From contig VXBA01000661.1 in NCBI GenBank assembly GCA_013399895.1, forward strand, positions 1,173,489 through 1,237,488: a stretch of DNA of 64,000 nt, written 5' to 3'. The translations under genes were made by a program, and so were the position numbers. The notes under the pieces are model-generated. The model made no database searches. It had not been told where the DNA came from and saw only the letters and a list, made by a program, of their open reading frames with translations. Below are positions 47,667 through 61,277 of the stretch, piece by piece; position 1 is the stretch's first letter; each line of letters starts with the position of its first letter. Source of the stretch: Serilophus lunatus (Eukaryota; Chordata; Aves; Passeriformes; Eurylaimidae).

Positions 47667-50600
47667 GTAAGTTACCTGACATGTATCATGGAGTTCTCAA
47701 GACACTTGGCCTTACATTCCACACTCCCTCTGTTTCAGTTTCCTGAGAAAGTTGGAAGCACTGCTTCCGACGGGGAGAGTTGAGAGGGCTTGGACCTTTC
47801 TGCCTGAGATGACCCTGCAGTAGCTGTGGTCCACAGAAATGCTAAATTCCCTCGAGATAAAAGCAGGCTGCTCTAAAAAAGCATCTTTCTTACAGATTTG
47901 TACCCAGCTTCTCCTTTCTTTCCTGAAGTACTTGTAAGGCTTTTTGCACTTTTCCAACTGCACTTACAGAAGCTTTGTGCTGCCTTGCTGGCAGGGATCT
48001 CAAAACAGCAGGTGCTTCCAGTGTGGGCTTTGCAGCTGGTGCTGACCTCTGTGCTCCTCTGCTCCTGGGTTAGCTACCTTAAACCAAGTTTACAGCAAAA
48101 TGTAAACCACTGAAGTAGATTTTATATCCATCACACGTTGTCCAGCAGAGCAGCATTTGATTACAGCTTGCTGCAAGTGAGACTACCCCAGAGCCCAAAT
48201 GGGCTGGGCTGTGTTTTTTTCTGGCTCAGTCTTTCTCATCCACAGCATACGAGGGTTCTCCTAAAATGCTGGATTGCTGATAAACTCAACAGTGAATTCT
48301 AAGTCTGAAAAAATTACCTCAGAATGGGGCAGCTGTGGGCTTTTTTGGTTTGTTTTTTCTGGGATTTTTTTGTCTTTATTTTCTCTGGAATAAGGAAATT
48401 ATTATATCTATTCAGCAGATGTCAACTTTCCTGTTATCCTATAGCTCTCACTTTCAACCTTCATTTTGCTAAGCTGAAGCTTAGTTCAGTTGAGCTGAAT
48501 GTTAGCCCTTGTCTTGAGAAGGTCTGAAGTTATCCATCCAACTATTATACATTTCTTCCAATACTAAGTATTCCAAGGTGCATACAAGCCCTTTGGTACT
48601 AGGGACAAGTTCCTGTGTAAGGATGGCTGGATAAATCAGTGTTACACCTTGTCTGAAGACACATCAATGCCTCACTTGACCCAATTTCTCATAATATCCA
48701 GGATCCTGTGACAAATCTGAATAATTGTTTAACATTATCTTGAGGTTTTAGTGATTGATGTGTAGCTGAATCTAAGACAAGTATTTTTAATGAACAATGT
48801 GAAAACAGAGGACTACTATTTCTGGGGTTTTTTTACATAGTTAGTACCCCAGCAAGTCAAAGTGCTGTAAAGCCCCTGCAAAGATACAGCTGGTGAGTTT
48901 GCCTGGTAGATTTTCTGTCTGTCACACAACTGTCAGTGTGTTCATTAGGCTTATTTCAAAGAAAGGGCTCTAAATGTAGAAAGAAAACTATGCCACTGGG
49001 CTTGGTCAGTGTAAAAGGTTGGCTGCACTTTTACTGGCTACATGTTTTATTGTGTTACCGACCTACTTTAGTTTTCAGATTATTTTTTAATAGTAGCAAT
49101 TTTTAGTTGCCATTACTGCTACAACTATCCTCCATGGGAATATTTAACAATGAAAAATAAACGTAGGAAATTGCTGGAATTTAAATGAAAGATACAGCAT
49201 GCAGAAAAGTAATTTTTCACATCCTTTCATGGGCAAAGAATACTGAGTGCCAATTGGTATTTCAAAGTCCAGGTTAAATTCACATCATGATGGCAGAGGA
49301 ATACAGTATATCAGTTGTAAGGGAAGATGAGTTATAGCTCAAATGGTGATTGTGTCAGATAGATGGACAGTATCTTTAAGGTTGCTTATAAATATTTTTA
49401 AAGTGTTTATTGCTACACTTTATCATTAAGGGAAAATCTGAGTGAATATAGATCCATCTTTACATACTGTGCTCCAGTACCCTCCTATACATTGTACAGG
49501 CTGTAAGAAGATTTATTGGCAATAATGACTGGTCTGTTCACGGGAACATAGGGAACTTTGAAAGATGAATGACTAAAATAATGTAAAAAGGGTATACTGC
49601 AGTCTGTCCAGTTATTAGCAAATGCATGCAGAGTTGCTCTATTTAGTTCACTGGTCTCTAAGGGGGAGTCACTTCCAAGAAACAGCCCAAAACCTTGTTT
49701 TAAACTCTTTTGGAACAGCTGCGCAGCCCCTGCAGAGCACTACGAGGCAGCCTCCCCTATTTACAGAGAACAGAGTCCTGCTAGACTCCAATTTGCTCTG
49801 TGGTAAGCACTGACCTCAACACCCACTGGGAGAAGGGAATTTGAAACTCAGAGTTACTCAGCGCTGTGTAGGATTAAAGGTTCCAGTTTCACTCCATTTA
49901 AATGCATGCTCAAACTTTTTTCTGTACCTTGAATTAGATAATCAAAATGGAATTAAATTTGAGAACACCGAAATTTAATATGAAATGGAACTCTTATTTT
50001 CTTGCCTGCCTCAATTATAACAGAAAGACCCCTGTGCTTTTTCTACTTTCATGGCAAGTACCCAATGTGAAGAAGAAAAGACTATAAGGAAAATTAAGAG
50101 CTTCCCTTTGCTGGACTCCCTAGTAGCACTCTGACTTTGAACAGATTGGTATCCACAGCTTCAGCTTCAAACCCTGAAAGAAAGTGGCTTTGTCTGATAG
50201 TTTTATTATATGTTTTTAAACTACGTGCAATGAAAGAAGTAGTGATTTAGTGGTTCTGCAGTGCTTTACTGACTCAAGTTCAGATTATAACAGACTTCTA
50301 ATGCCTAGTTTTCACCTGTAACTCCAACCTATAAATTATAAACATGTTGGCACAATCGTTAGATTATTATATTTTTATAGCTCTCAATTTACAACTCTGG
50401 CTGTCCTTGAGCTGGTTCTTTGTATTTGTTACAGTCTCCTGAGGGAGGATTCATTGACTAGTGACTCCACATTTTGGCTCAGAGAGAATTCAGTCTCATT
50501 CTGGTGTCCTCAATTTTTCACAAGACCTTCCTATTCCTCATTGATTATGTTCTGAGGATTAATTATGCTGTCACTTAATGTACTTACATGCTTGGACAAT

Positions 50601-51043
50601 GTATTGGCTCACTGATTCTAGTATGGTCAGCATTTCCCCTAGTATGGGGCACGCTTGTTTTATTACTTTCTGGAGGAGCAACTTGTTGCTATTACAATGA
50701 ATGGAAGTAGTTGGTTTGCTAAGTTGCATTTAATCCTTCATAAATCTATGAAGATATTTTTCTTGTGACTCTGAGAACTAGTACTGGCTACATTTTTTGC
50801 TTTGAAGTCATCAGAAATGTTGGTGTTTCATGAGAGGAGATCACTTAGGTTGTTTTACACAGGTCAGTGCACTGTCCAGAGGAATGTGATATTATGCAAA
50901 TCTGCTTTTTTGAATACACAATGAGTGAAGTGTGATCACGTACAGAAAATGTGTGACATGGATTCTTACTTTTAGTAGCTGGAAATTTCTATCCATTGTT
51001 ATTCGTCTTCCAGATTTTTGAAGATAGAAAGATAGGTGGATGT
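47667..51043. other. Unique non-coding DNA
   Basis: No gene or repeat family recognised. Small frames between 47.7 and 48.5 kb are short and overlap on both strands. Confidence 0.5.
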
Positions 51044-51072
51044 TAAATATATAATTTTTAAATATATAATTT
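51044..51072. repeat. Short AT-rich tandem repeat
   Basis: AAATATATAATTT occurs twice in direct succession with a few T between copies. Simple low-complexity repeat. Confidence 0.6.
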
Positions 51073-54000
51073 AAAATGTGTCTCAAAATTCAGAAAGAGA
51101 AAGTAAGATTTAAAATAGCAAAGAATTCAGAATTTTGGTGTTACTGAGAATGCAGTTCAGAGCCTAACCATCCACTTTTCCAAGAAACCACAAAAGAGCT
51201 GAAGTAGAGGACATCCCAGGATGTATACATTCATTCCTCTCGGTCCTTCCAGAAGGTCCGCCTTTTGGACCTCTAGACTTTTGACATCCTAGGAAAAGGG
51301 AATTCTGTTACATGAAAAGTGTGAGCAGGTACTGCAGAAATGTGTTCTGAATAATGGTTGGTAATAAATAAACATTGTATAGGGGCTGAACGTAGAGGTC
51401 AGGAGAAGGCACAGCTTTTCTTCTACTGCAAAAAGCAGAAAATATACCACTAATGGGTTTTTCCCTATTTGGCTATGTAATAGTTCTTGGGTGATGCAGC
51501 AGATGGTTGGCATAGGTTTAAATTCCTTGTAGCCATAAATCCCAGACTAACAGAATCTCTAATACTCCTGTTTGGTTTACCTAGTAAAAGATGAAGTTAT
51601 TAGTATGAGAGGGGAAAGCACTCTGAACTACCCAAATAATCCTATGGCATGCAGAAATAAAGAGGTTTGAATGTTACTCCGCCACTTTTTTTTTTTTCTT
51701 AAATACAGGTCTAGGGGAATATTTTTAGTTGACAATATTGTTTGTTTTCTCAATGTGATTCTGCTTGTGTCAGATGCTGGTTGTGTTAGACATTTGAATG
51801 TTACAGGTGTAGTATTTCACATAACATCTCAGTTAATAAGAGGAAATAGGCAGGGCTCTATTAAATACTGAAAATACTGCAGCTTGAGCTGGGTGTACTC
51901 AGAATTGGCTGGTACTGTTGTCTCCACACTGATCTCATTTTCACAAGATTTCACTCTGAATGAGGTATTTCTTCTCATCCAATGTTTTTTAAATACTGGA
52001 ATCATTCTGAGACTGCTTTCTACAGCTGGAAATTACTCTTGGTTAGCAGTGGTGTCTATCAACCGATTTTCTCTCACTTGTGGACAAATATGTACCTAGA
52101 ATCTTGAGACAGGGTGTCTGTGGAGTGAAATAAGACATGACTCCACTTACACTTGCAGTGGTACCTCACCTGTAGAGGACTAATGTGCAAATTCAGATCT
52201 CCAGGGAATTCTTACTCAGAACCTTCCTGTCAGTGATATGACAGATATCTCTCATACACACATTCTGTGAAGTGAGTTTTTCTAGGATCTAAGACTGATG
52301 TCAAGGCTTATAGTGCCAGTCCAGACCATTAATTAATATTAGCATAAATTTGGTGTTTCTATCTTAAGGAGAACATCTCTGTTAACAACTCGGTAGCTTT
52401 TGTATGAAGATGTTGTATCTGAGACTGTCATAGTGTATTTGATACTGAGCTTTCTGGGTGTTCAGTAGCTGCTCAGCTGTAGAATAGGGGTGGAATTCCA
52501 GCAGAGTGGCTGGGAGCTGTAAGGTACAGCATTCCAGTCTGGCTTCATGTCTAGGCCATAACGTACTGTGCTGCTAATGGCTGAACATCTCTTGTCTGTG
52601 AGTTCTGCCAATAGACAGATCTGAGGTCAGTGCTCAGAACCATTAAATTGCTGGCCTGATAGCAAGGCAGAAATTTCCTGTGCTTGTGTTAGGACACACA
52701 TATTGACATCACAAAATTAAGACTACTTATATTCAGAGAAATTCAGGATTTATGTCAAGCCACAGAGCTTTGTGAGATCAATCTCTACCTTGTTACATGG
52801 CTACTGAGAGCCATTGGACTTCTGAGGTCTCTGGCCCCACAGTTTTTTATAATAATTTACTATTGAGGTGTAAGCCTCGTTTTGTTGTCATTTCCACAGT
52901 AACTTCAGAATATTGTGATGATATTAAACCACCAGTTTCAGTTATGAGTTACTGCTCTGTCCCTCCTGTTGCTATTTGAGTATGAAGGCAGAAAACTGAC
53001 TCACTATCTCTGTAAGTGGGGTAGGTGACACAGTGTGAGTGCTGATCCCTGTCTTCAGCACATCCTGCCTGATTTAAATGAAAGCACAATTGTGTGTGAG
53101 GGTACAGCTTCAACAAAAAATTAACTACGTGATGGAACTAGTATTACGTGATTCCTGGGCTAGACCTAACATGTGATCATACCAGTCACTTAAAAGAGAA
53201 ATTACTGAAAGGCAGGATCCTATATGAACTGCAAGAAAAATGATGGCATTGTCACTGAATATGGAAGAATTCTGATAGGTGCACAAAGTCCTAGGTGACA
53301 TTATCATTTTACCTATAGCGGTAGAATCTAGTTGGAATAGTTCAGAACAATCTGATACCTTAAGTGTCACATGTGACATGGTTCAAGAAATGATTTGGAA
53401 GAGAAAATGTTTGTTCACTGAAGAGACAAAAAAAAGAGGAGGGGCAATCGCTGTGAGTAAAAGAAGGAAACCCAAGTACACTGCAGGCCTTAGAAGTCTG
53501 TGAGAAAGGTGAGATTGGGAACAGAATTTAGATCTTTGTGCGGGAAAAGCAAAGGACAACCACAGGAATACAGCTGTAGCATTCTGATAGCTTATTCCAC
53601 ACAGTAGGATTAGCTCCATGCAGTTCACTGAACAAGAGCCATGAATTGACTTCATGACAAAAGCAGCCTGTGGTTATTCACTATCTCATGTTTTTTATTC
53701 TTTTTATTATTATTATTTTTTAGTACTTTTCCTCTCTTAGTGGCTCACATTATTTTACTTATCATGTGTGTCCTAAGGGATTTTTAAGGAGGATTGAGAG
53801 CTGTGTTTGTGTCAGATGGAGCCTGAATGCTAATTACCAGCTTGACAGGGTATAATAACAATACAAGAGCATCAGTGACAGAAAAAAAAATGAGCAGAAT
53901 ATACAATTATTTTATAAAAGGGTTTCTTTCCTTGAGGGAAAAATCTGCACATTTACCATCTGTGACAAAGGAGATGTTGAACTGTGTAAGTGAATTACCC

Positions 54001-55807
54001 ATAGCTCTGTGTACATGTGTGTGTGGAACAGGATGAACTTGAAATGACATTAAGCAATTTTGTTATTGCAAGAAAAGACTGGAAAAGGTACTGAACTGCA
54101 AAGCTGCATTTTCCTCTTTCAAAAGCCTAATTCAGGTTGATAAATGAAACATGATGTAAAGCAGAAATACTCTATAGACTTCTATGGAAATGTTTATTAT
54201 ACTGCACAAAGCTTTCATTGTTCTTCATGCCATGTTCTAGATGGAAACGTTGGGAAACGTTGGAAGAAAACTGTAGAAGACCCAAGTTGTGTCAGTACTA
54301 ATGGTATGTTTAGGTGGAGTTTATTCTTGTACAACAAAGGACATTTTAGCAATAATAACGGATGGCTCCCAGCAACAAAATGCTCATACTCTAAAATAAG
54401 TGTATTATCTAAAATTCTCCTCTCAGTTACCTCTATAATATGTACTGCTGTTTTTCAGTTTTCACTTAAATAGTACCAGAAAGTTAGGCCACGTGACATT
54501 GCACAAATCAAATTCTGGATTTTCTCAGTTAACATTTTCATACCTTTGTACCCCTTGTGTATTTGATCAGAAAACTCTTAGCTCAATTCCTGTATAACTA
54601 TGTGTTATCAACGTCAGCTGAACCTGGACCTTTCGCATGTGATGTTCTTCAGCTTGCAGAAGAAGATAATATCTGTTGACATCAGTTTGATGTCTAAACT
54701 GAATGTCAGGAGACCTCTCACAGGCATACCTGGTACAGGCTATAGAAAGCAGCAAACAGTTTGGGTTTGGGGTGCATGAGAAAATTACTTCCCTTGGGAG
54801 TCTTCCAATAGGGAAGCATCTTTTCTCTTTTTGATGTTCTCAGGCCATAGCTAACAGCAGAATTGTGATTATAGAGCTAAATACTGATTTGTAATCAAAG
54901 TAGATGAAGGAGCCAAAAAGGAGTCTAATTTTAGAAGAAATCTGGAAGAAAATTTGGAGAAAAAAATCAAAGAAGAAGTTGTAGCCATATGGTCTAGCTA
55001 TCAGTCCTGTGGACAAACCATTTTAAAACAGACTAGAAGAACTGAGACAATCACATACAAGAAAACAGATGGAATTTGTATGGATCATAGGAGTATGTGT
55101 ACAACTGCAGACTCAAGCATGTTACAAACATCTACATATGATATATAATGATATATATGTAAAATGGCATCTACGTGTTCACTTGAGTTATTTTCTGTTC
55201 TTCCTCAAGAAGTGCATCATCAGAACTCTCCATTGCTCTTTGGAATAATTTAGAAAATTGACAGACTTTAACCTGTATCAAGAACCTTTATCATTACAGG
55301 AGCAGGAAAATGCTGTTATCACTAATTCACCACAAAATGATGTCCATGCAAAAATATTTTGATTCTGACTGTAAGGGGATCCCTATTGTAAAGGACAGGG
55401 GATGGGTTTAAATGTGCTTGGCATTACACAGCTACACAGCTTTCATTTGGCCAATATCTAGATTCTTTCTCATCATATAGGTGTTTATTTAAGTACATTT
55501 TTTTTATATGTCACTGAACCAATGAGAATGTTAACAGAGTTAAATAATGACAGCCATGAAAGGCAGATCTTTGATCTATAGCAGAGGTACCTGCAGACAG
55601 AGCTGTCATGGCACTGAATTACTGAATTCTTTTTGCTATATTGAAGGAGGATTTTCTGATACCACTAGAAAGGCCAGTTCACACAAGTCGAGGAAGTTTA
55701 GTGTGAGTGACCAGTCATCATTAACTGTTTGAATAATGAGTCACTAATAATGCATGACAAATATTTTAATAACAAGATCTATTCTTTCAATGTATATTTT
55801 CTTGCAG
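51073..55807. other. Unique non-coding DNA
   Basis: No gene recognised. An ATT microsatellite of about four units lies near 53.71 kb and a T run near 51.69 kb. The 109-codon plus frame at 54144-54473 lacks known motifs. Confidence 0.5.
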
Positions 55808-55830
55808 TTTGTTGCCAGTGAAAATAGAAG
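55808..55830 (+). other. Microexon-like segment (23 bp)
   Basis: A pyrimidine-rich lead (ATTCTTTCAATG, then TATTTTCTTGCAG ending at 55807) and a strong donor (AGAAG/GTATGT at 55831) enclose only 23 bases. Splice signals of this quality on both sides of so short a segment resemble a microexon, but chance pairing is likely enough that this is only a candidate. Confidence 0.15.
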
Positions 55831-56739
55831 GTATGTTATTTGTCTTCCTACATTTCATTCTGCAGACACAGTTTACCAGTAACAGTACTTGCACAATCTA
55901 AATGCTAAAAATGTAAATAACTTATATTTTCTAAATCTGTGGCAGATATCTGATAAGCTGGCAGAGAATGAATTAAATACTAAAAATATTTTTGCCTAGA
56001 AAAGACAGGTGTTATATACGTGCACAGTTGTAGAGTCAACTGGTAAAATCTTGTCTCTAAGTTGATGGAAAAACTTTCACTGGCTGCACTGATGCATTCT
56101 TTTACACAATTACTGGAGAAAGGCACATAACCATAATCCTTTCAGAAATTAAACAGCAGATTTTAGGTTCTGTCAGATGCCTTCAATGTGAAATGTAATT
56201 GTCAAAATGGCTGAGCCTGTGTCACCAGTTCCTTGTGTCGTCTTCCCAACAGAAATGCCTCTTTTTCCAGTTTTCAGTGCTCATGTGTGATTTGGAGACT
56301 CTAAGCTATCAAAATAGATACCTTAACTCAAAGCTACGAAGTAGACAATTGACCATACCTTTTACAAGCAAATGTTTAGGCTTCATCTTTCAAATTAGTC
56401 CACTATTTTTCTATTACAAATGACCTTGGGGAATTCTTGCCAAATGTGCCCTGAGGGAGAAGCTCTTGCACAAAAATGGGGGGAAAAAGTAATTTGGAAG
56501 TGTCCTTTGTTTGAAGATGGGATCATCAGCAATCTGATTAGGGATGACTTTATGAGGGTGCATCCTGTTTGGGATTGGCTCTCGCTGGGAAAGGCAGGTG
56601 CACCACATGGAATCTTCTCCACTAACTGGGAATGATGGTCAGTGTAACATGTGCACTGGCTGTGTTGGTTGGAAAAGTACACTGAGTAACTCAGGAGGAA
56701 GTTACTCTCTCCATCTTCTTCTCCATAACTTTTACAGAG
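55831..56739. other. Non-coding DNA
   Basis: At 56.40-56.68 kb, frames are open on both strands at once in a somewhat GC-richer stretch. This is a compositional effect, and no domain is visible. Confidence 0.5.
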
Positions 56740-57120
56740 TTATAAAGCAAAATGGGTGAGGAGTATTAAATTTTTGTGTAAGAAGCTTTTTCTCTTGATA
56801 GTCAGCATTTTATGAATCTGATTGCTTTATAGATCAAGGAGAGAAAAAATTCCACAAGTTAAAATAATCCTATTAAAAATAGAAATAGTAATAAAACCAA
56901 AACAAATTCTCTAGTATTTCAAATTTGATTTCTAGTATAGTAAATTTATAAAGTATTTAATAATTAAAGGACAAATTTTGTTTTTATTTTCTGTAAATTT
57001 AACTGTCTCTTTTTAAAAACTTTTTCTTGTTCCTATTTGGAACGACTTTGCTATATTAAATTGCATATGCACATAAATAGAAAGTAAAGCAAATTATTTA
57101 GTTTAAAAAATCATGCAGTA
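56740..57120. other. AT-rich tract
   Basis: Long stretch dominated by A/T words (TATTAAAAATAG, TTAATAATTAAAG, TTTTTATTTTC, TATATTAAATTGC). No coding feature. May be matrix-attachment-like; unproven. Confidence 0.5.
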
Positions 57121-58574
57121 TAAGCTAGAAAATATCATACTGAAAGGTGCTCATGCAAGTTAAGCTCATCTGTCCTGTACAACCTTTAATTGCATAACAA
57201 ATAGGCCTAGAATGTATTATTAATAAATCAAAATTACACAATGGCATAATCCTATTTTCCACATGACGCTGTAGTTTTCTCTGCATTCTCATACTGTGCT
57301 TGACAGCACAGAGCACAATTGTGCAGCATTGTAGCTCTTACATTAACACAATTTCATCCCTGGTGTTTGAAATAAGATATCAGTATTCAAAGTTGAAATA
57401 ATATTCTGTGAAACACCTATGTACCTGCCTTGAGATTGAGAACTGGTCTCACTCCACAGCTGTACAAGAGTGCATGTACTTATGCCAGAGTTTTGTACTT
57501 TGTTACAGAGTTTGTACCCTAGTTAAATTTTAGGATTACTCTTAAATTTCGTATTTTAAAAGCAGTGGCGCTTAGTAGCACCCCATATTTCATGTCCCTG
57601 TTGTATTGTGACTAAAAAAGGAGATGACACATAACCTGGCATGGCAGAGCTTACGCTGTGCAGAGGTGGAACTAATGAGGTTGAGTGTTTGGCACTGGCT
57701 CTGTGTGTGTGTGGTTTGACTCATTCTCGAATGTTCTGTATTACTCTGTGTGAATAAAAGAGCCTGTGCCATGCTGTATAAGAGCAGTGGTTTGCTGTGC
57801 TCCATACTGGCTGGCATGTTCACAAACTCCTCAGGGGACTGTTACAATCTAATATTGTTAAAAGCATCAAAACCTCTCAAGTAGAACTCTTATTGGAGCC
57901 ACAGGGAGTTCTTCATGCCCAGCACTTGTAGGATCATACCCATGAATATAGAGCATTTTAGGATTCCCTCAGAAGAGACTGTAACCCTCACAAGGGAAAT
58001 GCCTTCCCCACTACTGCAATATACCAAACCCCTAAAAATTACCCTCTGTTTAAAATTTACAAAATATTGTTGGAGAACTATAAATGGAAAACATTTTTTT
58101 CCTTCATTTTGTGTAGATTAGCTACAGAATTAATGAGCAAAATATTTTCTGATCCTGGGTAGATCCTGCTAGCCTGTGCACAGCTAATGATGTGATGTTG
58201 AAGTGGAGGAGGGAGATGCTGGCTGATTGTGTTTTTGTAGCATGAGGGAGGTTGTCTCCCTTCTTGGAAGAGCAGCAGGTACTTTGGAGGATGAAACTTT
58301 CAAGTTCAGATGCTGGTTAGTGGCTGTAGACTAACAGCACACCTAAGGCAGGCAAAGATAACCTTGCAAAACTCCTTAGCACCTTCTTAATCCTCAGCTG
58401 TGTGAGAACTGAGTGTAGCCTTTGGCAGAGCATCCTTTGCAGAGGTCTGTGGGCAGTGCAGAGGCTGGTCTGAAGTGTAGGGCTGCTCTGAGTGAGCACA
58501 TTTACTCTGTGTGACATCCACACACTCTCCTCTTGCATTCCCAAACAACCAGGCACACTAGTTGAGCTGGTTTG
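57121..58574. other. Unique non-coding DNA
   Basis: No gene recognised. A TG microsatellite of six units lies at 57702-57713. AATAAAAG near 57.75 kb sits in a GC-richer stretch but lacks other LTR signals. Confidence 0.5.
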
Positions 58575-58705
58575 CTTCACCTACAAAATGATTAGATAAT
58601 ATTTACTTTTCCACAAGGGTGTTGGGAGAGTTAATCATGCTTTTAAAAAGCACTTTGGGAGTTTGAGATTACTGCTAGCAGTATCTATAATCCACAAAAT
58701 AATAT
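58575..58705 (+). mobile_element. MIR-like SINE relic, 3' half
   Basis: Elements in order match the MIR/CORE-SINE 3' region: CACCTACAAAATGATTAGAT (consensus 'cctgtaaaatggggataa'), TTTACTTTTCCACAAGGGT ('cctacctcacagggt'), TTGGGAGAGTTAA ('ttgtgaggattaa'), then AAAAAGCACTTTGGGA ('aaagcgctttgga') and TATCTATAAT ('ctatataaat'). Plus orientation, highly diverged. Confidence 0.55.
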
Positions 58706-61263
58706 AGCAGTGGAAGCTCATTTAGTTTTTTTCCTCATTTGTATTTGATTGCCATTTCTGGTTTTCAACTGATAAATGACTTCCAAACTTACTAGCATAA
58801 AACCCTGCAAATGTGTGCCATTTATGGTCTTAAATACATTTGAAGCTTTGTCTTCCCAGTGATAAGTACTACACTTGAAAAGGGAGCATCCCAATCACAT
58901 TTGACCTGTTACATAAAGTCAATAGTGTCTGCAATTACTCTGCGATCCAACAATTCAAACCAATCTGTTTTTAAAGACAAATCATGCATAAACTCAAGCT
59001 AAGTAGTGGTCTCCAATGATTCTGATTCATGCTGTGCTGACAAACCCTCATGAAAGCAGATAAGCTGTATCAAGAACTAATTAAGAACAGAGTGTTTTAT
59101 GCCTTCTTTGCATGAAATTAAATAGCAGCATTCTGGGAAGAACCAAAGCAACAAAATCCAGTGCATTTTTTTCTTATTCATATATAGGACTTTAAAACAT
59201 ATTTCAGATTTTAATGAAGCTTCAATTACTGTATGTATCTCCAGGATGTGAGTGCCAAGAATGGGCCATAGGCAGCATGGAAATATTTCTCATTTCTCCA
59301 ACTATTTTGGTCTTAGTGGGACTATTTGGAAAACAAGCCTAAATTATTCCCTATGGAATTAAGAAAAAAGTTCTTGGCTTCGCTAGGTCTTATGCTTATT
59401 TCACTTTATTGGTTTTTCAGTAGAGGCATCTTGTCCATTCTTTGGGAGGAACATAGTACCTGGTGGATTAATTGAGTAACCTCGAGTTTTGCAAAACAAC
59501 AAAATGAAATTGGAAAATGACTTTGTACTAACTTACTGCTTGGTACCTCTACTGATTCGGTCTTTGTCCCAATTGCAGATGGCCCTGACACTCCATATTT
59601 TTTTTCGGGAAAGTAGTTTAGAACGACACTATGATGCCTGGAATAAAAATTTGCATAGTGCCAGTAGTTACAGTGGTTTGAACAAGTTGAATATGTCCCA
59701 GTGTTTCAGCACTTTCTCCTATAAATTTTATTAACGACAGAAACATCTTCCATGTATATACATTTCTAGGAATATTACCATATTACCTGAAAAAAAGTTG
59801 TCGGAAGAAGTTGGAAGAGTTTATGGAAGTCTGTTTAAAATTAGCTTTGATCAGAATCAATCCTGCACCTAATTAACAGACTGATCTACATTGCATAATA
59901 GTAGATATTAATATTTTGAGAAGCTAGGGTAAAATAGCAAGAGTGGTTTGACCATTTCTGGAAATGGCAATTTGAAGATCATACAACCCTTTCCAAACAT
60001 TCCTCATGTATTGAAGTTGTGCCTATTTGCAGAAAGGAAAGAAAAAGCAAATGAACTGGAGATTATTTGGGTGTCTTCGTACTCAGAATGAGGTTTCAAT
60101 AAGTAATTAAATTAGCTTCCAAGTAGACAAACATATTTTTGCTTGCTTTTCCATATTTTATATTGTAATACATTTTTTCTTAAAATATAGCTTACATTTT
60201 ATGCTGATTTTAAAAAATGTTTTCCAGCTTATTTACACTTGAAACAGATATTTGTCATGTCTCATGGAAAATAGATTTTTTGCAAAGGAGTACTGCTGTC
60301 TTCTTTCTACTTTTATGCCTTCAGTCTCTTTTTGACATTTATCTAAAATGACTCCAGTGTGTCCCACAGATTTCAATCTGACAGTTCGTGGGGTAGACAG
60401 TGGTCTTGGAGTAGTTTGGCTGCACCCCCAGTGGAGAACTAGGAAGTGGCAGCAGTTCTGAAACAGCCCATTTTAACTGCAGACACCCGTAACCTCAGCC
60501 TGCTGAGAGCCAGAGTGCAGGGGAGGTGCCTTGAAAAGGATAATTCTTTAGGAAATTCTTTTTTGAAAGGGGTTAGTTGTCAACTACTGGTGGGATTCAT
60601 TAGACTGGAAAGTCAAAGCATTTGAATCACCTCAGCCTGAGAAACATTTGTGGAAGATGCATTTCCAGTGGATCCAATTCTTAATCTTCATTCAGGTTGA
60701 GTATTTCCCTTGCAAATTTTTGTTCATTAATGTTTCAATATCTTTTTATCAAAACATTATTAAACATCAAAGTATTGTAGTGTCACCAGAGATTCCATAA
60801 AAATATCCATGCCATAAAACTCTCCATTCAGAACAGTTTTTCTCTAAATAATTTTTTTTTTCAAATTATTCTGATAATCTATTTTGAGCCATTCATGTGA
60901 ACATGGGTGACTCTTTTGCCACTGTTAAAATGTCCCTGAACATGTAGCCCTTTTCTTGAATGTTCCTTAAAGCTTCGAGACACTTTTTTCAGATTGGTAT
61001 CTGAAATTCAAATACCTATCTGTGCACAACTTAGAAATGATTAGTCATATAATTTGATTGGTGTTTTTCTTGTTCCCTGACTGGTATGAATGTTCACAGA
61101 AGGCTATATTTAAATGATCTCATCCTGAGATTAAAATGTATTTTCCCTGAACATCTGTGCCTCTAAACTGAATGCTCACGAGAAGTGACTATAAATGGGC
61201 TGCTCACATGTGCAATTCAAATGTGACTAAGTCTAATTCAATTGAAGATTGAAACTGGTATTA
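58706..61263. other. Unique non-coding DNA, part of it CNE-like
   Basis: No gene recognised. Between about 58.78 and 59.24 kb the sequence has low redundancy and homeodomain-type words (CTAATTAAG, GAAATTAAAT, TTTAATGAAG), so a regulatory element is possible but unproven. Further on the sequence is AT-rich. Confidence 0.4.
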
Positions 61264-61277
61264 TTTTTTTTTTTTTT
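61264..61277. repeat. T homopolymer (14)
   Basis: Fourteen T following TTA. Simple repeat. Confidence 0.8.

Noticed and set aside
57600..57830. Possible LTR end with AATAAAAG
   Set aside because: No TG...CA ends, TATA box or target duplication; GT-rich sequence is explained by the TG microsatellite.
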